From NCBI GenBank assembly GCA_963931865.1, contig OZ007510.1:9086993-9150992 (forward strand): a stretch of DNA of 64,000 nt, written 5' to 3'. The notes beneath the pieces were generated by a model. The model did not search any database, was not told where the DNA came from, and worked only from the letters and a program-made list of their open reading frames with translations. Below are positions 48,915-57,656 of this stretch, one piece after another. Origin of the DNA: Axinella damicornis. Taxonomy: Eukaryota; Porifera; Demospongiae; Axinellida; Axinellidae. Both the position numbers and the translations under genes were made by a program. How positions within the stretch are numbered: position 1 is the first letter of the stretch; every line of letters begins with the position of its first letter.

Positions 48915-49834
48915 CTTTAGGTAGGTGTAGTAGCTACAGTCCGCGCCGCATGCCAGCCATGCCAATGATGCCAGCCGAAATTTCACTGAATTCCGGAAAA
49001 TTGCGGCGTCGACGTCACGTCAAAGTTGCGTGGTCACGTGCGAGTGTAAAGTTCATGACAGGTCGACTTTGTCGGGTGCAGTTGTTTCTGAAGAAGGTGG
49101 AAGGTAACCGGTAGCTTAGCTGCTAAAGATGGGCCGACAGTAGGATAACTTTAATATGGCCCAACTAGAATAAGCCATTTTAGTGAAGCAGAGGAGGAAG
49201 GGTCATGCATGCAAGCAGTACGTGCAATTGAGGCAGATATACGTTTGGTAAACTAGGAGCCCTAGATAGGGGAACTTTCAAACTAAAAGCCCCTTGGCTT
49301 GGTTAATTAGCCCTGGAGGTGCCTAACTACACTGGCAGGTGCGCATGACCCAAAGAAGGGTGAACCTGATATAATGATGGTAGTCTAGACTAAGTGGGCT
49401 AGACCCTCAAATCTTCAACGGATTGACTCACGTGACCACATGGGAAATGGAGGGTCTAGACCGCTTTACCTGAACTCTACTCAATCAGAAAATTTGCTGC
49501 TGTCACGTGTAATACTTCAAATGGTCAGTGCAATGTGGAGCAGCAAACACAGATGACTATCTAGTTGAACGGAACAGAACTACAAGCAGTTATTGAAGTT
49601 AGCAGGCCGGACTTGACTGACTGCAGTTGCGTGCCAAGAAAGTGGTCCAAAGCCTCTGCATGTGTATACTATAACCGATCACGTGCTAGCTGGAGAAAGC
49701 GAAGGGCTAACTTGTTAGACTATTATGCTTGTAAGGTTAGTAGGGGATTTCCTGATGGGGTGCTTGTCCAGAAACCCATGCTTGTCTATTAATCCTGTAG
49801 ACCGGTTTCATGTGCTAACATCTCTCATTCTTAG
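48915..49834. promoter_or_regulatory. LENG8-COX6B divergent intergenic region
   Basis: Non-coding. Near LENG8 it holds TTCCGGAAA (about 48991-48999, ETS-like), GACGTCACG (about 49011-49019, CRE-like) and CACGTG (about 49035-49040, E-box), probably the shared promoter. GGAAGGTAACC near 49100 could be the donor of a 5' non-coding COX6B exon, because the COX6B ATG sits directly after an acceptor (TTCTTAG). A copy of a dispersed DNA transposon lies at about 49398-49730. Confidence 0.45.
49398..49730. mobile_element. Dispersed DNA element, copy 2 (LENG8-COX6B intergenic)
   Basis: Begins GCTAGACCCTCAAATCTTCA and ends GAGAAAGCGAAGGGCTAAC; shares several blocks with the copy at 10089-10752. No coding capacity. 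Confidence 0.65.
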
Positions 49835-50680
49835 ATGGCCGAGGCAAATGCAGAGTTCAAGCTGGAGACAGCCAAGTTCGATGCACGGTTCCCCAACACA
49901 AACCAGACACGCAATTGCTGGCAGAACTATTTGGACTTTCATCGGTGTGTCAAGGCAAAGGGGGAAGACTATGATCCCTGCCAATACTTCAAGAAGGCCT
50001 TCAAGTCTCTCTGTCCTGTTGCATGGGTGAGTTCACTACTCATTCTAATTGACGCCTACCCTGGAATATCTGACTGCCATGGACACTGTGGCTGTTTCCC
50101 TCTCAAAAGACATTGTCACTTTGCAGTCTGTGTTTTATTGATGTACTCTGTTGGGAGGGCGCAGGCTCTCCACTCAGGCTCGGGAGACCAGCTAACGTTT
50201 AAGCTAGCTCCCGCACTTCATAGTGGCTCTCTAGTGAGCGCTGCTCACTAGAGAGTCAACTATACTACATGTACCTTATGTGGGCAGAATGCAATGGGGA
50301 CTACTTACAGTGCCATGGATGGTCCCAGCAGGGGACGGTCCAGGGGTTTCTGCTATGGACTGTCCATGGGACTGAGCTGTCATACTGCCCTCGAAAGCAG
50401 TTACGCTGAACAGAACACTGTGTGAGTGTAACCTCATTCCCATGGAGGTCATTCCACTGCCACTGTTTGATCGCTTTCAGTATGCAAATGGGGGGAACAA
50501 TAATTGCAGCGAAGAACAGGTTTGCAAATATTGGCGGTGGGAATGGCCTGGGAAAGAGGCTAGTAGGCTGTATGATGCCTTGAAGCGTGTACCATCATGG
50601 TTACATGTACACATCTCTGTTTTCAGGTGGATGACTGGGACTCTCAACGTGAAGAGGGCAGCTTTAGTGGGAAGATCTAG
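49835..50680 (+). CDS. COX6B: Cytochrome c oxidase subunit 6B
   Basis: Small intermembrane-space subunit of respiratory complex IV. 81 residues in two coding exons, 49835-50026 and 50627-50680. The CHCH-type fold is complete: first Cys pair [11 protein letters not shown] (C-x9-C) and second [12 protein letters not shown] (C-x10-C), as in the family. [20 protein letters not shown] and the end [16 protein letters not shown] match COX6B1 closely. No presequence, as expected for Mia40-imported twin-Cys proteins. The ATG lies immediately after a consensus acceptor, so a 5' non-coding exon is likely. AATAAA at 51000-51005 may be its poly(A) signal. Confidence 0.97.
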
Positions 50681-50999
50681 TCGCCCCAAACTCATATCCA
50701 TGTGATAGCATATCCAAACTGCTCTCCACTTGCCCTGTGATGTAGCCTATATCATATTGTAGCAACTAAGTCCTGTGTGGTTGGGTGCATGCCCAGTATA
50801 TTACTAAGTAGCTCGCGCACCAACCAGGTGGTTAGTTGTGAAGTGCTTTTTGAGTTCAGCCTAGCTGTTCCGCGATCGAGGATTTAGACCACCAGACTAA
50901 ACGTCTGATCAGGTTGGATCAGGGGGTAAGTCTAAGAGTGATTACTCGTGGTCTCCTGTAATTCCTGGATAATACATCAAAAGTAAGCGCAAGAGTCAA

Positions 51000-51005
51000 A
51001 ATAAA
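51000..51005 (+). terminator. Candidate poly(A) signal of COX6B
   Basis: AATAAA 320 bp downstream of the COX6B stop and 95 bp before the stop of the convergent TMEM11 gene. It is the only canonical hexamer I noticed in this interval. Confidence 0.4.
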
Positions 51006-51099
51006 ACAATGTACACTTAATGGCCTGTACCCCAATCTTAGGTACAGTATAGGTGGGAGCAGGTGTGCATGTATGATGAGAAAGCCGGGCATTCAACTG

Positions 51100-52629
51100 C
51101 TATGAATAGAGGTACTGGTACAAACGCCATCCAAGGTAGGCAGAGAAAATGAGAGCAAGACTGTTATGCAGGATTTTGCGGTATTTGTCGTTCTTCCTGA
51201 CCAGTACAACTGGGGTTTGTGACTGGAGCTCATGGCTGGGGATCCTGGCTAGTTCGGAGCCCTTGTAGTCCACCTGGTACTTGCAACACGGGTCAAACTG
51301 CCACGAGACATTGTACACAGCTGCACTGCAGACGCCAACCACCCCAAGAGGGATAGAGGTAAAGTTCCTGACGGCCCCAGGGAGGAAGGGGACAGTAACC
51401 AGTGCCCCCAGGGTTGCAAGGACAGCTGATTTGTGCAGAAAGTTTCCGACACGTATCCACCTCATGGTTTCATTGCCTAGCCAGAACGGTTCAACTACCA
51501 CCAGGGGGTAGCACTTCTCCAGGGCATACTCCAGCTGACACTCCAGGGACTCCTTGCTGTCACTGTGATCGTGTGAGCTGCCATGGATGATGTAGTACTC
51601 CCTGCTGCTTTGCTGAGTCCTACAGTGACAAATGAGAGCATATCCCATGGTTGACAAGGAACAGTGAAGAAGCATCAAAGGTATTGCCTGACTACTGTTG
51701 CTGGAGGCCCCGCATACGAACTTTATGAAACTCAATTTCCTGACTAAGTGTAGTCTCAGCCCCCAGACCCCAGCATGGATCGCTTCCAGCATAGGATTGC
51801 TTCCAGTATACTGGAAGCGGTCAGCACTTGGGTCTGAGGCCGAGACTAGACTAAGTGGAGTTGTCCAAGGGGTGGTCACTCCAATATGTGCCGTACTTAG
51901 AGCTGCGACCTGGGTCACAGCCAGTGACCGTCCAAAAACTGCCTGTGACTACGTGACCGCACTGCTAAATTGCCAGTGACCCTGTGACCATCGCAAAAAT
52001 CCACCGTGGCTGTGTGACTTTTGGTAGTATAGGTAAGCCACACCTACATCCGCCATATACGGGGTCACAATCGCCAGTTGCATGCAACTCTAAGTATGGT
52101 GCTTATTGGCGTGACCACCCCTTGAGTTGTGGAGGCAGACTTCTGCGTGAGGTCTTTCTAGTAGGCACAGAACTCACACGGAATATATACAGCGAACTGA
52201 TATGACTTCTGAATTTGGATACCTCATTATCTCTGAAGTTCCGTATCTAAACAGTCCCTCAATAGGCATTACGCATATTAGCTGTTGGTGCACTAATGGC
52301 ATGTAAATTGTCTCAAGGGGAGATCACGCCATAAAACATGTAAAAGCGACCTTCTCGTCTCAGCAAAGATGTCTCATCAGAGCTAGTTGACAACTCCACA
52401 GTTGCAGAACTACTTCACATTATCATTTTGTAAAACATTATGCCTAAAGACATACAGTTAGTACATGAATGCAGTGGTAGAGACAAAGTGTGCATTAAAT
52501 AGAAAGCAGGCTCATTCTACGCACCAAGTTAGTTTTCTAACACGACCACTGGACCAACTACCTCTTCCTTTCTTTCTGCGCCTCTTGGTTCGCTCTCTTC
52601 GAGGATTCAGCCGGAACCCAGACGCCATC
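51100..52629 (-). CDS. TMEM11: TMEM11 (mitochondrial inner membrane / MICOS-associated)
   Basis: TMEM11 shapes mitochondrial morphology and associates with the MICOS cristae complex. The large second exon 51619-51100 encodes 172 residues: REYYIIHG, LEYALEKCYPLVVVEPFWLG, NETMRWIRVGNFLHKSAVLA, two hydrophobic segments (AVLATLGALVTVPFLPGA and SIPLGVVGVCSAAVYNV), the hallmark SWQFDPCCKYQVDYKG, and TPVVLVRKNDKYRKILHNSL before a short hydrophobic C-terminus. The first exon is less certain: an ATG at 52629 starts MASGFRLNPRRERTKRRRKK, and a donor at 52554 (GTCCAG) keeps frame, whereas the nearer GTAGTT donor does not. The intron carries two palindromic elements (51751-51848 and about 51868-52127). 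Confidence 0.92.
51751..51848. mobile_element. TAGTC-type hairpin element, TMEM11 intron
   Basis: TAGTCTCAGCCCCCAGACCC / GGGTCTGAGGCCGAGACTA, with a perfect 9-bp target duplication GACTAAGTG (51742-51750 and 51849-51857). Confidence 0.85.
51868..52127. mobile_element. Palindromic MITE related to the GGGGGTGACACTCCC family, TMEM11 intron
   Basis: Left end CAAGGGGTGGTCACTCCAAT is mirrored by GCGTGACCACCCCTTG; ACTTAGAGCTGCGACC is mirrored by a TGCAACTCTAAGT segment. GTGACCG-like subterminal repeats fill the arms. Confidence 0.65.
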
Positions 52630-52785
52630 CCGGCTCTCCATGTATTCAGATATCACTCGATACAGTCTCGTTCCAAGAACGTGCATCGGATCTGGGAACG
52701 AGACTAACAAGGCTGTGTCACAGGACGGAAGCCCCACAGTGCCGGGGATCGAAGTACAGTGTACATCATTTGACGGAGTTTGGTG
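52630..52785. promoter_or_regulatory. TMEM11-TOM1 bidirectional promoter with an inserted hairpin
   Basis: 156 bp between divergent start codons. It contains an inverted repeat at about 52664-52708 (AGTCTCGTTCC ... GGGAACGAGACT) of the same terminal type as the dispersed hairpin family, so a transposon remnant appears to sit inside the shared promoter or a 5' UTR. Confidence 0.5.
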
Positions 52786-55700
52786 ATGTCCTTCTTCGGA
52801 TTTGGCGCATTCTCTACACCAGTGGGGCAGCTCGTTGGTACGTGGTGTGATGTGTATGTACGTATCTTTGTACTACTGGAGGAGGGGATCACCAAGGATA
52901 AATGAAACTAGGGTTACTAAGTTTTGCACTTCACGTTGGTAAACAGTCACGTGAGGATATGTTGGTATGCCCTCCTGCTCACAGAGCGTGCCACTGACAA
53001 TGCAGCCTCTGCTGGAAACCTAGCTCTCCACTTGGAGATCTGCGACGCCATCAATGACACGGACAGTGGGTGAGTGGGATACGACCTAGCTGCATCACGT
53101 TGGATCCATGTACCGTTGTTGTTTGCCTCATACTCATGCCAGATTTTTATCCTGCAGCTTTGGGAATGAAGACCTGGGAGGGTTTTAGACATGATACGGT
53201 GCCACTGTGACATCATATCTACCGCAAAAGCCACGAAATGTTCGGTTTGCGTTACTGTCAGCACATGAATTGGGGAACCAGGAAGATGCAAGACTCAGGT
53301 GCCTTAGGATCCAGGAGGATACACAGACCTACCAAACCGTCCAGTGCTCTTGTAGTGTCACTTATCATGTGCAAAAGTCTCCCAGGCCTTTTTTCCCAAG
53401 ACAAAATCTGTGATGGGAACGATCTGGTACGAGGCGACTTTATTTCCCCCCTCCTCACACGAACAAACATGCACACACTCACAGGCCTAAAGATGCGGTG
53501 GGTGCCGTTAGAAAAAGGCTGACGGGCAACTCCAGGAACTTCCACATCATAAATCTAACACTCACTGTACGTACATGTATTATCTGAGATATAGCAGTAA
53601 AGCACCCCCTGGTGTGAGGGGGCATATTGACAGGTGATATTCTCTCTCTCTCTCTCTGCTGACAGGTCCTTGAGACGTGTGTCAAGAATTGTGGGTACCG
53701 GTTTCATGTTAAAATTGCACAGAGAGACTTCCTGTCTGACCTCATGCGAGTGATACAGCAGAAGGTGAGTAACGTCACGGGTCGCACGTGAGGTTTCTCT
53801 TTGCAGAAGGTGATCGTGGTCTTCCAGAGTGTATAGCTGCTTCTTTCTCAGTCTGGCTTTAAGATTGTATGTGGTTACCTTCGACCTTGTGACCCGTAAT
53901 ATATTGTGTTGGGTTTGTGTCAATAACAGTGAGCTGTTACATGTGTAAGTTATTGTTGACTTATTCAGTGTTGGTGTGCGGGTATTGGATTAGAGGGGAA
54001 ACCCCATTTCATGCTCTCTGTTCCTCTCACTTCCTCGACACTGCTTTATCTTTATATTGTCTGGTCCAGAACAACCCGCCCACCATTGTGCGTGAGCGGA
54101 TCCTTGGGCTGGTGCAGTACTGGGCGGATGCGTTCAAAGGGAAGCCCCAGCTGGCTGTGGTTGAGGAGCTGTATCAGCAGCTGAGGGGAGAAGGGATCGA
54201 GTTCCCCCCCATGGACCTAGATGCACTAGCCCCTGTGGAGACACCACAGAGAGTATGTGTACTACTGTGTTAGAGAGAGAGATAGATAGATAGATAGATA
54301 GATAGATAGGTTTGTATGTCACACTCGGGCAAAGACTTCGGGCATCTGGGCGTCCATCCCATGTGACCACCCATCCTAGATACATGCCTGATGACGAATT
54401 ATAGCCTTGTTCCAGGCTCATCCCTAGCTTTTTGTTGCATACTGTACAGTATGCGACAAAAAGCTAGGGAGGAGCCTGAGAATGAGCTGCGAATTATACT
54501 TGGTAGTGTGGACCATACATAGTGGGAACATGTTAAGAGCATAGCTGTATTGTTTGTAGAGAAAGCATAAACAACAACCATGCATGCAGGAGTCAGCTAA
54601 AAGGGACTACATTGTACGTGTCATAAGCAGCAAGGATGCTCATGAATAATGTGAGCATGATCTGGAAGCACAACCAAAGAAGCATAATTCCCAAGGCCTA
54701 GTAATCTGTACACCGGAATGTAATTCTTGTGTGTAGAGAAGGTAGTGCAGTTATGTTGTACTGCTTGTCTCTGCCTCCAGACTGCTCCAGCTCAGCAGCT
54801 ACCACCACCGCAAGGAGGACAGCAGGTGAGAGGAAGGACAAGACGAGGACCCTTGTCTCGCAACTCTGTGTTTCAGCTTGTACACTGATATGCACACACA
54901 CACCTGCAGCAGGTGATGCAGTCGGGTTCTCCACAGCCTGGTGCCCGACATTCTCACCGCCAGCCCCGTGGACCCGTCGGACCGCTGAAGCCGGAGCAGG
55001 TGGCAAAACTGCTGTCAGAGTTGGACGTGGTACGCAGGAACATCGACATCATGAGCGAGATCATGACAGAGACGGAGCCAGGAAAGGAGACGACTGAAGA
55101 CGTTGAGCTGCTAGATGTGAGTGGGGAGGAGGGAGGGGGGGGGGGGGGGGGGGGGGGGGTGCTTATTGTGCTGTGTGCAAAGGTCTCAAAGTTCGGTTAT
55201 CATTACTTCACCACTCTTTTACACCCCCCTCCCAACACACACACACACACACACATACACACACACACAGGAGTTGAATCGTGTCCTGCACAGCATGCAG
55301 ACCAGAGTGGCTGACCTCATCGGGAGATGTACTGATGAGGTTGTGCTGGGTAAGAGCAATAGCTTGTAGACGGACATATCCTAGCGTGGTAACCTCTCTT
55401 CCCTCCCTCTCCCTTCCTCCCCTTCTCCTCCCTCTCCTCCCTCTCCTCACCATTTTCCTTCCCTTTATTTCTTCCTCCCTCGCAGAGAGCACCCTTCAGA
55501 TCAATGACGAACTGAACACAGTCTTTGTGCGCTATGAGCGCTGGCTGCGGAACATGGAAGCAGCCAAGTCTGGCACAGTGGGAGAGGAGGCAGCCCCCCC
55601 TGTGACAACCCAGGTTGCCAACGGAGTAGCCACCACCTCCCTCACTGAGGTACTTGTGTAGGATGGCTGACTCACTGATTTCCCAAACTTTGTACTCACT

Positions 55701-56607
55701 GTGTGCTCCCCTCAGTACTCCCGTAACAGGACATAAGTACTTGCCTCTTGGGAGCTTTCTTGCATGATTTATGGGAGCAAATCTAGTAAACCTCAGTAAT
55801 CTACTGGGACGTCACTGCTGTCCATTGATAGTGGTACATGTATCGATAAGGACATTTGCCGATATTCCAATAACAGATTATTGTTAGTGATTGATGGCCG
55901 ATACCGATAACCGATCTGATAGCATGCTATATGTTTTTGTTTGTGCTCAAAGTACCAACAGTTAGAAAATTCCACCAATACCGATTATAAACCGATACTC
56001 TGATATTGGTGCCAATTCTGATGTTCATCCGATTATCGGTACATCACTAGTACTAGTACTGGTATAATCACATAACCTACACCTCCTCCCCCAGCAACCC
56101 ACGGTACCCTCCATTAGCTACCCATCCTTGGACAGCGAGCCACCACCCCCAGCCTACGAGGACTCAGCTGTTGGACAACTGATTGACCTGGGCACAGAGC
56201 TCACGTCCCAGCCTCCACCACAACAAGCAGGAGGAGACATTGTGGCTCAGCTGGCCGAACTAGGGATCTCTTCGGCTGCAGGACAGCCACCACCAGCTGC
56301 AGACAAGCAGGACTCTCATGACGAATTTGACATGTTTGCCAAGAGCAGAACAGCATACTCCCAGGGGTAAGGATGGCCTTGTCCCCAGGCTTTCGAGAAC
56401 GAGAGCCTGGGAATGAGGCTAGGGTAAGGAAGGGGTGCTGCTTTACTGTGTGCTGTCCCCCCCCCCCCCCCCCCCCCCCCCCAACACACACACATACATT
56501 CGCAAACAGAGGCTCCACGTATGATGACAATCTGGTGAGCCAGACTACATCCCTGTCAGCCGCAGTCCAAGGACGGCCCGCACAGCAACAGGAACATCCG
56601 TAAGACA

Positions 56608-56640
<33 letters not shown>

Positions 56641-57484
56641 ACCCTAGACATCATCCATACACATTCTCTAAGTGGTCACACAGGGTGCTATATGACTTGC
56701 TTCTATGTATGACATCACATGTCATGTACATGTAAATACCCCCGTTGACAATGGAATTGTGGGTAAGGAATGTGTCATTGAACATTCCATTAAGTGGCTA
56801 CCCTGACAATATTAATCTCACAATCAATGATGTTCCATGGTTTCTATAGACTTGTATGATTACTGTGTATGCATAATTCTGTGAATAAAACACCGCCTTT
56901 CATCTACAGGTATGGTAACCTTTCAGAGTGGCTTGCTCAAACTAACTTAGTAAGTGACTCACTCATCTTGCTAGTTTCGTGTGCTGAAGTATGCTGTTAC
57001 CCTCCCCTCCCTCCTCACTCCCTCCATCCCTTCCTCTCCCTCCCTCTGTTCCCCTTCTGCCCTTCCTCCCTCTGTCCCTCTCCCTCTGTCCCCCTCCCTC
57101 TGTCTCTGTCCCCCTCCCTCTGTCCCCCTCCCTCTGTCCCTCTCCCTCTGTCCCCCTCCCTCTGTCCCTCTCCCCTGTCCCTCTCCCCCTGTCCCCCTCC
57201 CTCTGTCCCTCTCCCTCCTTCAGGAGCAACCTCCGACTAGTCAGGCGGAGGCGGGCACCACCACTGAACCAGCCGAGTCTGTCACCAGTGCTGGTATGTA
57301 TGTGACTGTTAATATCTCTGTGGCCTCCATTTCCCACTTGAACTACATGTACATGTTTGTCCCCACAGAGTTTGACCAGTTCCTAGCGCAGCGCACCACC
57401 AAGGGTGAGAACCTCCCCCCATCAAGACCACGCCCCAAGATGCAGAAGGCAGAGGACCAATCAGACGAACTCTTTTCCCTCTGA
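52786..57484 (+). CDS. TOM1: TOM1/TOM1L-type VHS-GAT endosomal adaptor
   Basis: Endosomal ubiquitin-sorting adaptor acting beside ESCRT-0 with Tollip, clathrin and myosin VI. Exons: 52786-52837, 52985-53069, 53485-53566, 53666-53764, 54070-54252, 54781-54825, 54912-55116, 55271-55349, 55486-55649, 56095-56366, 56510-56599, 56910-56949, 57224-57293, 57369-57484; 526 residues against 492 in human. VHS domain residues about 10-165 ([61 protein letters not shown]). GAT domain about 215-330 ([53 protein letters not shown]). The C-terminal region has PPPPAYE (PPxY-like), [17 protein letters not shown] and EFDQFLAQR as in TOM1, ending ELFSL; LIDLG is clathrin-box-like. A hairpin transposon inserted exactly at the donor after 56366. 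Confidence 0.96.
54402..54488. mobile_element. TAGCC-family hairpin element, TOM1 intron
   Basis: Arms AGCCTTGTTCCAGGCTC / GAGCCTGAGAATGAGCT and CCTAGCTTTTTGT / ACAAAAAGCTAGG around a TACTGTACAGTA centre. Flanks share CGAATTATA. Confidence 0.7.
56374..56421. mobile_element. TAGCC-family hairpin at a TOM1 splice donor
   Basis: TGGCCTTGTCCCCAGGCT / AGCCTGGGAATGAGGCTA with a perfect 9-bp duplication GGGTAAGGA (56365-56373 and 56422-56430). The duplicated bases contain the GTAAGG donor, so two donor copies exist 57 bp apart. Confidence 0.85.
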
Positions 57485-57656
57485 CCACACCCACTACTTT
57501 ATTGTTCGAACCTGTAATAGTTATACTAACCCTTGAGTTTGTTATAAATCATAGCTGGATTTGTGCAGTATTTGGTGTCATTCCACATTTGAAAGTGTGT
57601 ACAAGTCATTGTAATAATGTGGTGGTCATGTGACAATCATGTGACACTGATTCAAG

